From positions 1 through 64,000 of the forward strand of contig CM031552.1 of assembly GCA_018466975.1 (NCBI GenBank): DNA of 64,000 bases, read 5' to 3'. Under the pieces are notes generated by a model. That model ran no database searches and had not been told where the DNA came from. It worked only from the letters and a program-made list of their open reading frames with translations. The stretch is from Sparassis latifolia. Lineage: Eukaryota; Basidiomycota; Agaricomycetes; Polyporales; Sparassidaceae. Both the position numbers and the translations under genes were made by a program. Positions 13,657 through 24,351 of the stretch are shown here, piece by piece. The number at the start of each line of letters is the position of its first letter. Within the stretch, counting starts at the first letter, position 1.

Positions 13657-14076
13657 CTAATGAAGGGGGTGATACTGGAGATGTCGTAAATTTGCGAGCT
13701 TGAGACATGCCTTCCGCCCATCTGTACTTCAATCCGCCGCGTATTTGCTCGTCCCGCTCGCTCACCCGCTGTCCTGCATTTTGAGCTGATATCAAGAACG
13801 GTTCGCTCAGAAACATGGTGTGGGCTCACCTCTCCATACGAGCACGCCCCACGCCTTTCCATGAGTGCCTTCAAGCTTCAATTTTGTCCTTGTGACCTCC
13901 CAATAGCAGCCCTCAATCCCCTTCGCGGACCATCGTGTCTGGTATACTCTCTGGCCAACGCCGTCTTGTGGATATCGTGAAAGGACCTCGTACAGGTTCC
14001 CAGGTTGGGAAGAGAGTGACGGAGGAAGTTTGGCTGGAAGAAGCTTTCTGAGCGCGGATCCTACGCTCGACGCCAT
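13657..14076 (-). CDS. Mitochondrial ribosomal small-subunit protein mS34
   Basis: Two exons: 14076 to about 13830, then about 13772 to the TAG at 13657-13659. Exon 1 reads MASSVGSALRKLLPAKLPPS, then NLYEVLSR, GVGQRVYQTRW, GCYWEVTRTKLKLE and HGKAWGVLVWRG. This matches the mS34 pattern (xxLxxLLSRxxxxGVGRxVxR...W, CYWxxTR, HGKAWGxLxFxG). Exon 2 encodes a basic tail (RDEQIRGGLKYRWAEGMSQA). The length of about 120 residues is short but complete. It is head to head with mitochondrial GatC, with 150 bp between the starts, and both products serve mitochondrial translation. Confidence 0.8.
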
Positions 14077-14226
14077 AGCTAGGTTCTTCTCTGAGCAGGA
14101 TATAGAGATAGGGATTCAGAGGCAGGATCGACGTGCAGCTGCGACGCAGGTGTCTCTTCCGTCACGCCTCGGTCATCGTCCATTTCCCGTTTTGGAAGAC
14201 ACAACTTGTCTCCGCTTGTCACGGCA
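14077..14226. promoter_or_regulatory. 150-bp bidirectional promoter region, mS34/GatC
   Basis: This divergent spacer lies between two genes for mitochondrial translation. Such short head-to-head pairs often share control. No motif is assigned. Confidence 0.4.
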
Positions 14227-14742
14227 ATGTCCTGCGCTGCACGACGGCGGTGCACAGCGCTGCAGCATTCCTGCCGGAGACTCTATTCTTCTGGAGTTGC
14301 AAAGCCAAGCCGGACTAGTCGCAAGACACTAACAGAGACCGACTCGTGTGGAATACCTCTGCAACCCACCTGGTCGGTAAACGAGCTGCTCTCATCATAT
14401 CCTCAGCCGGTCATTACACCCTCAACACTGCAGCGGCTGCATGCACTGTCGGCACTGATCCCCCCAGCGGAGGGCACACCCGAACACGAGACTTTGACGC
14501 GGGAAATGGAGGAGATGGTCAGGCTGGTCGAAGCGGTCAGACTGGTGGACACGAGCGAGGTTGCCGGGAAGGAAGGAGACATCCCGGACGGGCGGATATG
14601 GGCTGAAGGTGTCGGCATAGACATCTCCGAAGCCGCGCAAATACCTGTGCATGATGGGGAGATCAATGGTCGTCAGTTGCTGCAACATTCGTCCAGGGTC
14701 TCGAACGCACTGTACGAGGTGAATTCTCAAAGGACGAAGTGA
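14227..14742 (+). CDS. Mitochondrial glutamyl-tRNA(Gln) amidotransferase subunit C (GatC-like)
   Basis: A single exon of 171 codons. The N-terminus MSCAARRRCTALQHSCRRLY is Arg/Ser/Ala-rich without acids, as expected of a matrix presequence. The body has the GatC pattern: a helix ITPSTLQRLHALSALIPPAE, then helix TLTREMEEMVRLVEAVRLVD, followed by an extended tail with GRIWAEGVGIDI. GatC stabilises the GatAB transamidation complex that makes Gln-tRNA(Gln) in mitochondria. ATG 14227 is preferred because it begins the presequence. No introns. Confidence 0.75.
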   Translation: MSCAARRRCTALQHSCRRLYSSGVAKPSRTSRKTLTETDSCGIPLQPTWSVNELLSSYPQPVITPSTLQRLHALSALIPPAEGTPEHETLTREMEEMVRLVEAVRLVDTSEVAGKEGDIPDGRIWAEGVGIDISEAAQIPVHDGEINGRQLLQHSSRVSNALYEVNSQRTK

Positions 14743-15209
14743 TGGTGAGGTTTGGTCAAATAGGTGCCAAGGACTGTACTCCAGGTTTGACCACTCCTCA
14801 CTCCAGATTCGGGTGGTTGTCCACGTGTACCCTCATGCGGTCTGTACTGCGTTACCCCCCTTCCGTTCAATACGTGTGCAGGGTCGGGTGCCGACCACTA
14901 CCATCGAAAGTGAAAGAGGAAGTTAACGTGGATTTCCTTGTTCCGGGCGACACTTCAACTTATTTACGCCGATGTGTAGAGCCGTCATGATGTTACTCAT
15001 GGCAGAGGTCTTTCTCAACGATCCTTCTGCGACTACCTGCGGGGCGTGTTCGTGGACGCAATTCGTTGTATTATGCAATGCAACGATACACCGTAGAAGC
15101 AGCTGCAGGAGTATTTTCCCTGTGGAGAAAATACGGTTACTTTTGCATTGCGGGACAGCAAAACGATATATCGAAGCAAGATTGGAACGAGGAGAACAAA
15201 AAGACATTT
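14743..15209. other. Intergenic between GatC and dUTPase; nothing firm
   Basis: About 470 bp between convergent genes. Some frames are open for 50-80 codons on the plus strand but none shows a family signature, and part of the most tempting one is the antisense of the dUTPase 3' end. Confidence 0.35.
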
Positions 15210-15945
15210 CTAAAGCGCATTGTGCCCGCCGGTTGAACCGAAACCTCCTCCGCCACGCAACGTCTCATCCAAATCCTAGGGACCAATTAGTCGGCCATCG
15301 GGCGCTCATGAGAACAGACTCACGTCGACTTCCAGAACCTCGGGCGTCACAATGCGCTCGAGAATGAGCTGTGCTATGCGGTCTCCCTCCTCGACTAAAC
15401 CACGAAATTAACTCGATTAACTCGCATATTGACATGAGAACAGAGCACGTGGCATTACCTTGGAAATCCTGGTCTGAGAGATTGTACAGCAGAATGAATA
15501 GTACCCCGCGGTAATCAGCATCAATGACGCCTGCCCCCGTGTCAATCATGAATTTGGATGCTGTCGAGTAATTGAGGCTGAAGTTCATCGAAGTCATGGC
15601 ACAAGACCTACCGAGTCCGCTCCGAGGAGCAACACGACCGTACGTTCCCGCGGGGACGGCGATGGAGAGTTGCGTGTCAACTAAAGCTTTTCCATGCGCT
15701 GGGATCAGTTTCCTCTCTGCGCTGCAGTCGTGAACGTTAGCGTCAGGTTTTGTCGTAAAAAATCCCAACGCGCACCTGTAAAGGTCATAGCCTGCAGAGA
15801 GAGGCGATCCCCGCGTAGGAAGCTTGGCCTTCTCGGACAGCCGCTTGATGAGCAAGTTCGAGACAGGAGTCTGCTCAGATTTTCCATTCTCCTCGGCGGG
15901 AGACATCTTGCGTTTCTTGAGCTGGGGAGAGTCGGACAGTGACAT
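15210..15945 (-). CDS. DUT1: Deoxyuridine 5'-triphosphate nucleotidohydrolase (dUTPase)
   Basis: The enzyme hydrolyses dUTP to dUMP and PPi, keeping uracil out of DNA. All five trimeric dUTPase motifs can be read: AGYDLYS (motif 1, its end split by an intron), PRSGL (2), [14 protein letters not shown] (3), [14 protein letters not shown] (4) and [10 protein letters not shown] (5, last exon). The N-terminal tail is polar and Lys-rich ([12 protein letters not shown]), possibly a nuclear signal. The start is taken at 15945 ([13 protein letters not shown]); an upstream in-frame ATG at 15978 adds 11 residues. Introns lie in motif 1, after PRSGL, after LSDQDFQ and before the last exon. It is divergent from the SQ-rich gene, about 160 bp apart. 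Confidence 0.93.
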
Positions 15946-16105
15946 GAAGAAGAATACGTGGCGGTGGAAAGCGCCCATTTAAGGTACAACGACGCGTCAG
16001 CGGAGTATGAAAGCGTGTCAACTCCGCACGTCACGGTCACGGGCGACTATTCTTCCCACCTTCAATGAACATTCAACCATGCCGGCGTAGATATCCTACT
16101 GGTCG

Positions 16106-18243
16106 ATGGAGATGGAGTGCAAACTTACTGGAGAACAACTTCCTTTAGATTCCTTCTTCAATCGGTCCGCTTTACGGCAGCAGGTAAAGCGTAGGCCGCC
16201 CAAAAGGCCGATCGACCACGTCGACGAACCCGCCCATGGAACGCTCAGCAAGAAGAGCAAACATAAAGAAAACGTTCCTCCCAAGGACCCCGTAAGGGAA
16301 AAGTCTGCGAAGAGGTTGGGAGGGTATAAGACCACACCATGGCGGGAAGGTGAACATTCTCTTTGTTTGGGCTCGTGGAGTGTTACTGACCCGGTGCTAC
16401 ATGCAGAGCCACGCCAAATCATCGACCTCACTCATTCAGACCATGAACCTTTGCATAGCACGACAAAGGAGAATGTGCTCTCGTGTGGCTTGAGAACTAC
16501 GCCGCCGAACGAGTATGCTCCTTTGTCCGGGCATACTCTTCTCACCCCTCCCCCGACAATGAAGCATCGAAACGGCATACCCCCACTCAGCATAAAGGGT
16601 TTTCTTCCAATGACACTCTCTTCTTCTTCTGAGAGCACCCCTACTCCTGCCAACCATCACGCCGGGAATCTCATTCGGCTCCTTACACCCTGCACACCTG
16701 TCTCTCGGTCAAGGAGTTTTTTACCCTCGCACGGGGGGAGCTCTCCATCTACTACTTCTTCTACGGGTTTCAGTTCTCTCGTTGCTACGCAGGTGCAGAT
16801 CGGTGCAGCTCGACCAGGTAAAAGGAAACGGACTTCGCAGCGAGAGGCTGTCGTTCTGTCTCAAGTGTCGCGACGTCTGCTATCTTCGTCACGGGGCTCG
16901 TGCCCAACTCCTGTTGCCTTCAAGAAACCGCAGGTTCCACCCAAACCCTTGACACTCCCTCGTACCATGGAATCTATCTCTCGTCTCGCACGTGGCCCTG
17001 TGCATGACGTTGCAGCATCCGTTCTGCTCGACGATGGCGATATATTCGTACCTTCATCCCAGACACAGGAGCTTCATATTTCCCCTGCACTCGCTGCAAA
17101 GAGTCTGCCTAGATTGAACTTCACGTTCCGCATGCCTCTTGGGCACTTTGATGATGGAGAAATTATTCCCACTTCCCAGAGCCAAGAAAGGGAACTGGAA
17201 ATTCCTGATTCTGATCTTGGAGTTGGGTCGCAGAGACACGAGTCAATCTCGAAAGAGGCCATGCGGATCTCGCAACAACCACGGAAGCACATCACTTCGC
17301 GTGACGCTCTTCACGAAGTGCGCAACGCCCTGAGTTTGGTCTCAGAGTCTCTGGAGTTCGTGCCGAGCTCGCAGAGTCAGTTGGAGAAAGAACTGGACAT
17401 GGCTTCTGTCAGCCCAATTTGCTTGGTCGATTCATCAAGGCGGTCTTCGGAGAACGAAGGCAATGGGCGAGCGCAACGGCCGATACCTTTGAGGTTAGTT
17501 CAGTGTTCTTGACGCCAAACTTCGCAGCTCACATCCATCACTACAGTAGCGAAGGCTCTGAAGAAGTCTCAGATCGTGTGCAAGACAAAGATAAACAGGT
17601 GTTAAATTCCCCTGTGCATCCATCTCAAGGCGAATCACAATACTCCAACGGTGTACATTCCCAACTCTACACGTCTCCTCCTCATCCTCCGACATCCTAC
17701 GGCAGCTCGCTTGGAGATGTGGATAAGTTTAACCTGGCACCAGACACACCTCCACAGCTTCGAGCATTCCGAGACATGTTCAACGATGAGCCCTCTTTTC
17801 TTCAGGACAGCGAGAACACAGATGCTCATTCATGTTCTGTGGGAATATCTGCTAGCCCGCCGAGCAATACGCAGGATCCACCGTTCGTAGTGAGCAGAGA
17901 TCAATTTCTGCGCAGCTACTCCCTCACCGAACCGGAGTCTGACGACACACCACTTTCTTTGTTGGCGAACCCACCAATACGCCAGGAAGAAACGGATCTT
18001 TTGCAACACCGTGTCCCTCACCGAGAAGTTGATGCAATCACTATAAGAATCCCCGGCAAGTCTTCGAATGACGCCGACGACGAAGGAGCCTCCTCCTCCT
18101 CGGCCGACCAACCACTGAGCATCCCACACTCTTTCGATGAAGGCATGACTTACTCGTCCGTATCTGGAAGTTCGTCGATTCCGGCAGTCGTCGCAGATTT
18201 CTTCGATATGTTCGATAGCGACGATTCTGTCGGGGATATATGA
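16106..18243 (+). CDS. Uncharacterised Ser/Pro-rich protein with repeated SQ motifs
   Basis: Two exons joined by one intron near 17493-17547 (GTTAGT...CTACAGTAG) give about 690 residues of low-complexity, largely disordered sequence. Three copies of a motif stand out: FVPSSQTQE (near residue 315), IIPTSQSQERELE (near 352) and FVPSSQSQLEKELD (near 418). All have SQ/TQ dipeptides followed by acids, the consensus for ATM/ATR-type kinases. Basic stretches such as KRRPPKRP and GKRKRTSQRE could be nuclear signals. The C-terminus is acidic (DMFDSDDSVGDI). No enzymatic domain is seen. The role is unknown. Its divergent neighbour is dUTPase, so a link to DNA replication or damage is a guess worth testing. 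Confidence 0.7.
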
Positions 18244-19133
18244 GAGCTGGTCGAGGGTGGGGGTTCGACTTTTGGATGTGTTGCAGCTGAGTTCCTTCTT
18301 GCAATTGATCTAATGTGTACGCGTACTCCTGATGGAATGGCATATTTTGATTCGGACTTCAGTCGGTCGGTGCGAGCTCATCTGCTCGCGATATCTGCTA
18401 CGGCGGTCAGAGCTCTGAGGTGCTAGCTTCCCGGCACTTGAGCAACTGAAGGTCAAACAACTCGACGCGGATGCTCAGGAAGACGCGCTACGGCATCATG
18501 GTAAGGGTGCTGGTCTCGCCGCGTCGTTCAGAGAGCTACTTCGCCGGGTAGACACGATGCAGACTGGTGGCCTTGCACAGATTGACGCATTCTGACGATA
18601 CGACCGCGCTAGAGTGACTGTGTCTAGACCTTCACGAAGGCGATCACCAGCAGCGGCTCGCGATAGATGCTTTTGTCTGCCCGAGGACGTCAATATATGG
18701 AGATTTACCCATCGGGGTTAACTCCGATAAGATCATGCTCACCCTTTTCCAAGTGCAGGTGGTCGTCCTTATCGCGGATCAGGCGTATACTCTTCGTTTG
18801 CCTTCACATATATGTTTTCGACGCATTTCCCCTTCCGAGTGGCGTCCCGAATATTCTCCATCATCATCGATATACCTTTCTGAGGGCTGATTCATGCCTG
18901 AAGACTCTCAAGTCTCGTTCTCTTCACTTGGAAGGTTGTCGAGCCGAGAGTCCCGGCGCGATATTGCACCTCCAAGGCAGAAATTATGGCGCGATTCCCT
19001 TCCCTTCCAAGATACGCATCATACGCTGATACAGGGGGCATCTGATAGTTGGCGCAATGCTTCCGAGCCAGAGATATAATGTCATTGGCTCTGCTCTGTC
19101 AGGTAATATTATAAGCAGATCCCATTCTCAGCC
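18244..19133. other. Intergenic region with an unresolved coding-like stretch
   Basis: About 890 bp. At roughly 18310-18594 the plus strand has open stretches of protein-like composition (MCTRTPDGMAYFDSDFSRS, and LASFRELLRRVDTM-type helix ending LAQIDAF at a TGA). The two lie in different frames, and no splice clearly joins them. They could be a small gene, a decayed fragment or chance. From 18600 to 19133 only the FAD oxidase promoter is expected. Confidence 0.3.
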
Positions 19134-20806
19134 ATGTCGACGCCTCCCACCAAACCTAGAGTTCTCATTGTCGGTGCTGGGATCTTCGGTCTTAGTACGG
19201 GATATTATCTGTCTGAAGATGGTACGCTTCATCCAGTTTCTCCCAATATATTCATCGACATTGACGTTGCTGTACAGGCTACAATGATATCACGCTGTTT
19301 GATCAGCATCCTTACGACTCGGAGCAGGGTTACACCATGAATCCCTTGTCGACTGCAGCGTCTGTTGACGAGCACAAGATCTTCCGGGCATCTTATGGGA
19401 ACGAGCTGGTGTACCAGCGCCTAGCTTATGAGGCACGGGAGGCTTGGAAGAAATGGAATGAGGAGCTCGGTCCCGGTAACGAGATCTTCATCGAGTCGGG
19501 CATGCTACGCCTTCAGCACGGAACCCACCTTAGTGGCTTGGAGCGCAGGACTCAGAAGAATATGGTGGCTGAGGGTCTCCGCGAGACGCAGTACATCCTT
19601 TCCAACGAGAACGATGTGCGCAGGGCCAAGGAGGATGGCTGGGCGGAGAAGCTGGTGAAGTTCCCCATCCCGGGAACGAATGGCAAGGAGCACTTCGAGG
19701 CGGTGCTGGATACGACAGCCGGCTTTGTGTTTTGCAGCAGAGGCTGCGCGTACCTCGCTGACAAGCTCCGTAAGAAGGGGGCGAAGTTTGTCCATGGTCT
19801 CGAGAAGGGAGCTGTCACCTCCTTCAAGATCGAGGGCTCAGGTGATTCCAAGCGGATTGCTGGCATCGTCACCAAAGATGGCAAGGAACATGCCGGAGAT
19901 TTGGTGATTGTCGCTGGTGAGTTCGGTATTCGTTTCTGTTGGCGCCGATTTTGACTGGCATGATGCGTCAGGTGGTTCTGCGACACCCATCCTTGTTCCC
20001 GAATCCCGCTCCGTACTTGAAGCGACCGCAGGAAGCGTTGCATTCGTCGGTCTTCCGCCTCGCAAAGAAGCTCCCGAACTCTGGGAGAAGTACTCCCCAC
20101 AGCATCGTCCCGTCATCATTGGGCACGATCCGGATACCACTGGGAAGGAGGTCGGCAGTCGTAGCATATACATCTTCCCTCGGAATTCAGAAGGGCTCGT
20201 GAAGATTGGATATCGAGTGACGAAGGCATGTATCACTTGGCTTGTAAATGACGTCGTATCTGATGGTGATTTCTTTTGATAGTACACCAACTACGTCAAC
20301 CTCCCGGGGTCTGAACGTCCCATCGCCGTCCCTCTTCGTCCTGGAGTCGACGATACTGCGCTCCCGCTCCAGTCCGTGGAGGCAATCAAGACGTTTGTCT
20401 CGACGTTCATGCCCGACTTGGCTTCATTCCCCATCGTGAAGACCAGACTCTGCTTCTACACCGACACGGCCGACAAGCATTTCTCATTGACTACGTCCCT
20501 GGCTACAGCGACACGCTCTTCCTTTGCACTGGTGGGAGCGGGCACGGTGCAAAATTCACGCCCGTCCTTGGCAAGGTGTGCTTTCTCATCTGAATACTTA
20601 TGCGCGCGATTTCTGATTATTCACGTGCACTGTAGCATGTCCGAGACGTTATTCAGAAGAAGCCCAAGACCGAACTCACCAAGACCTGGCGCTGGCGTCC
20701 AGAATTACCTCTGGGCAACGGTCTTGAGGAGGGCCCAACTGGTCCGAGGACGTTTGAGAAGTACGAGAGGTCAACACCTGCAGACTTGGTAAGGTCTGGG
20801 TGGTAA
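19134..20806 (+). CDS. FAD-dependent amino-acid oxidase (saccharopine/fructosyl amino-acid oxidase type)
   Basis: The start gives [20 protein letters not shown], a GxGxxG dinucleotide-binding motif of the DAO/MSOX family. The first intron follows, then [18 protein letters not shown] and the family motif [15 protein letters not shown]. The long middle exon ends at DLVIVAG, and an intron leads to [10 protein letters not shown]. Later exons carry [15 protein letters not shown] and the C-terminal FAD region [20 protein letters not shown] followed by FTPVLGK. That region is one base out of frame with KHF (break near 20482-20487), so as written the protein is truncated. The tail ends PADLVRSGW at a TAA at 20804-20806. 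Substrate class (Amadori products, sarcosine, pipecolate or saccharopine) cannot be fixed from sequence by eye. Confidence 0.87.
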
Positions 20807-21074
20807 AGCGTGAAGATACATGGATGTAGTGGCTACTGGCCCAGTGATGCTTGTACGATATTTGTGAATCAGACTGTTGGATATGAACTCGAATACAGAA
20901 GTTCTGAGGTCACGGTAAAACCGCGGTACCACTCGCGCTCACGTGCTGACGACGCGCTGAGCTGAATCTGGCAGTGAATGATTCGGAAAGGCCCTCAGTG
21001 ATCTTCCGCTGCCACCTTGATCTCCATATATCGACGTTCTGTCTTGTATTCTCGTGGAATCAAATTAGAGCGAT

Positions 21075-22569
21075 ATGCTTACACCAGAAGAAACAAACGA
21101 AGATATTGCCTTGGTTGATGACCGTGAAATTCGCACTCATTCTGGGTCCAATTTCTTGACCACCCTCCGATACAACTTGAAGAAGTCTGCTCTTGGCTCT
21201 CTCTTTGTTTCCTACCATGCATCGTTGCGGAGCGATCTTCAAGACACCTTTGGCAGTGGCGTAGGGGCGCATACAGGGATAGAGGCGCGTACAGCAACCA
21301 GGAAAACTGCCCAGCTTGATGATGATTCCGCGCAAGATCTTGGCAGACACTCCCCATACTTCGTTTCGGATATCGCAGAATTATCTACTCCCACTCTTCC
21401 TTCTCGTCGCCAGTCTCGCCGTATATCTGTTCCTGATGTCAAGGCCGTCATTTCAAGTATCACCGGCAGTCTTGGTCGTTCTCGCTCTCAGTCAAATGCA
21501 AGTTCCGTGAAATCTGTCTCCTCTTCCGCGCGCGGTACCTCTCGCCCACGTCTGTTCTCGATTACTGCCTCTGGTTCTACTGTCACTGATAGCACTCCAC
21601 CGTTGACACCGAGTTCTGTGTTCTCTGCTGCATGCCCTCCTTGTGCCGACAAACCTGGCTTCCCGCGTACCTATGAATCTACTCCAGGTGCAGAAGAGGA
21701 CGAAGTGTTGTCTCGTGAATCACTGCTCACATCTGTCAAGGAGGGGAAGAAACCTGAACGTTCTATCGTGCGTCTTATGTCTCGTTCCAGTTATCCCTAT
21801 CGCCCAAATTGTGGGTTTTAGTGCTACGATGAACTAATCGCGGACATAAGCAATGACTATATGCAGAGTTCACCGCAACAGCAACAAAGTGACAGCTTTG
21901 ACGAGGACTCAGAAGAATGGTTCGGCCTGGAATACACTCTGGAGATCAGCAAGAGGGACCAAGGTGCCATAGCGCGTGCCTCTGTTTCCGCAGGAGAATA
22001 CTCGAAGGCACGGAATCACATTCGAGCATGTACCTGCTCTCCCATGAGCTGATCTCGGTTTACTATTCTGTGCAGAGTCGAGCATCCTGGGCTGCAATGC
22101 GCTCCAGCTTGGTCCACCCGATGTTTCAAGACCAAGCGTATCAGCGTTGGAGGAAGTGGCACCGCTATCTCGACAGACAGGAAGAAATACGACGCATACA
22201 GGAAGTTACGAAATTTGGGAAGCGAGCACAGAGACGCGCCGAGATATATGTGAAGGAGCGAAGGATACGTAAATGGGTGGAGCAGCAGAAAGTAGGTAAA
22301 TTCGGAATATCTTTGAGATCTCTACTAACTTGTAGCTGAAGGAAGAGACTGGATCTAGCGTTGAATTGAAGCAAGTCATGGAAGGCCTAGCTGCACTGGC
22401 ACAACATCGTCCGGTGGGTCCGCTGTCATGGACTCATGTGTATATTCACAAACTCGAACCCCAGGATCCTTATTTCCCACCTCGAAAGCACAATATTGCT
22501 TGGCTGCTCAAGCGGTCACGGTCATCTGCCTGCCTTCGAGAGCTACTGCCCATTCCTGAGGTCCAGTGA
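21075..22569 (+). CDS. Uncharacterised basidiomycete protein, Ser-rich N-terminus and basic C-terminal helix
   Basis: Exon 1 (21075 to about 21810) encodes a Ser/Thr/Arg-rich, probably disordered region (SRRQSRRISVPDVKAVISS, SGSTVTDSTPPLTPSS). Later exons encode a compact-looking part: EDSEEWFGLEYTLEISKRDQ, WAAMRSSLVHPMFQDQAYQR, WRKWHRYLDRQEEIRRIQEV and a basic helix IYVKERRIRKWVEQQK. Introns near 21808-21868, 22025-22077 and 22294-22337 have normal ends. The last part ends KRSRSSACLRELLPIPEVQ. The aromatic EWFGLEY...WRKWHRYLD block looks like a conserved core, but I know no named domain for it. Potential phosphorylation sites (RRIS, RSRSQS) are abundant. Confidence 0.65.
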
Positions 22570-23435
22570 TCATCCGAGTCAAAGGCGAGTATTAGGTGAA
22601 AGTCCAAAGGAATCATGCCGATTCGAGATTGTGTACTATTCACATCACGTACACCAGCCTGCCTGTGTGAATTATTTACCTCGATGCCGTTTTTTCTCTG
22701 TTCATGATAATTATTGGTTAAGACCAATTGTACGAACCGAGCATAGCAGGACTCCGGACATTTTGGACAGACCATAGCCCATGCTGGTTTTTTATCCGGA
22801 CAAACTCTGCCCGCGCCCGTGTCAACGGCTCATCAGCAGAGGTCAAAGTGAAGGAATGGCACTCTATGAGCACCAGGACCACTAAACGGCCTCCGTTAGG
22901 CTTCTGGCGGGCGGGATTTAGGAAAATAAGCCATTTTGGAGGTATTTTGAGCCAATTTTGGACGGTTGTACCGGATCAAGCGCCCAAAAAAGTCCGGACA
23001 GATTTCGAAAAAATGGCCGTGTTTATTTGGAAATTTTTACCCGACATTTTTGGTCGATTTTCGGAATTTGTGAAACGGCATTGCCACCCATATTCAGGGG
23101 TCCTACATCAGGAAAAGTCAACTTCTGGTTAGCTCCATTTAGCTCCGTTATCTTCTTAATTAAGGAGGTCCTGTTTCTTATTTGGCCAATTAAAGCCAAT
23201 AGGGGTGAATAATGGAGGAATAAGAGAAGGGATCTCCTTATTTTTCCTTAATCAAGGAAATAACACTGGTAAGCAAAAGTTGACTTTTGCTGATGTAGCA
23301 TAGCCCTCAGGCCCAAGCGCTCAGCACTCAGCAACGTGAGCGCTAAGCTGCAGATGTTTATGCTTGTTGTTCAAGAGCCTGTCTTCCTCTGAAATCTCCT
23401 ACCGCCCCTTAAATTACCACTGACCATCATACATC
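22570..23435. other. AT-rich intergenic region with mobile-element remains
   Basis: About 870 bp. The block from roughly 22750 to 23100 is AT-rich, has three TCCGGACA-like words and no coding signature. It also contains CTCATCAGCAGAGGTCAA near 22830, a partial match to the terminal repeat of the element at 23106-23295. It may be an older copy of the same kind of element. Confidence 0.4.
23106..23295. mobile_element. 190-bp MITE-like inverted-repeat element flanked by TA
   Basis: The left end reads CATCAGGAAAAGTCAACTTC and the right end, on the opposite strand, CATCAGCAAAAGTCAACTTT. The match continues to about 30 bp with four or five mismatches. Further inside, a second match (GTTATCTTCTTAATTAAGGA against GTTATTTCCTTGATTAAGGA) shows the arms are longer still. 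The element is bordered by TA on both sides, as expected of Tc1/mariner-type insertions. It has no coding capacity, so it would be a non-autonomous element mobilised in trans. Confidence 0.65.
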
Positions 23436-24351
23436 ATGGCTGAAGAGGAGACCGGTACACAATCCTCAAGCTTCCATTTGGGGGAAGGAATGGATCCCGA
23501 AGGCTTCGCTGGACCATCCGAGAAGGTCGTACAACCCTTAACGGCTGAAGCACTATCTGCATTCCAGGCTGCCCAGGAGAAAGCTGGTGTTATCTACATA
23601 TCACGGATACCCCCCGGCATGCGGCCGACAAAGGTCAGATATATCATGAGCGAATACGGGGAGGTGGGACGAGTGTATTTGCAGCAAGAAGGTACGAGAT
23701 CTTCGTTGTGCGTATACACAAATGTCTCATCTTAAACGACGTCTCACACGGTACCTCCAGATCCTAAGCGTGCGTATTTGCGACGAAAGTACACTTCTAC
23801 GAAGAAGGCGCATTACACGGAAGGCTGGGTCGAGTTTAAAGACAAAAAGGTTGCTCGATCGGTCGCGGAGATGCTGAACGCACAGCCCATCGGTGGGAAA
23901 AAGGGCACGCGCTGGCGAGACGACGTGTGGACGATGAAGTACTTGCCAAAGTTCAAATGGAACATGCTCACTGAGCAGATCGGTGAGTCCTCATTACCGC
24001 TGGGTGGGAGTTCGACTGATCACAAGGCTTGATACAGCACATGAAGCGGCTGTCCATACTGCGCAGTTGCGCGTGGAACTTTCCCAATCGCGGCGGGAGC
24101 AGCGGGAGTATCTGAAGAATGTGGAGCTCGCTAGAGTGCTGGACAAGCGCGCGGAACGCAAACGCAAATCTGACCCAGATGGATCAGCAGATATGGCGAA
24201 CAAACATCCACCGAAAGTTCAGAAGAACGAGCCTGATGATTCGCGGAGAGAGAGACCACCGAAGGAGAAAACGAACAAGAAGAAACTCCCAGAGATTGTT
24301 GATCCCAGTGCAGACAGACAGTTGGATAGTGTATTGCATAGCATATTTTAG
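23436..24351 (+). CDS. ESF2: Pre-rRNA processing protein Esf2/ABT1
   Basis: Three exons. The N-terminus is acidic. An RRM follows: [20 protein letters not shown] (RNP2-like strand and helix), [20 protein letters not shown] (joined across intron 1), [20 protein letters not shown] and [20 protein letters not shown]. After intron 2 come a helical basic region ([19 protein letters not shown]) and a Lys-rich tail. [11 protein letters not shown] and the WRDDVW...YLPKFKW block are hallmarks of Esf2/ABT1. The protein acts in the nucleolus in small-subunit processome assembly and stimulates Dbp8. The length of about 250 residues fits the family. Confidence 0.92.

Noticed and set aside
15060..15235. 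Plus-strand frame reading a tempting tail (WRKYGYFCIAGQQNDISKQD)
   Set aside because: Its end lies antisense to the last dUTPase exon, no upstream exon or start fits, and no family is recognised.
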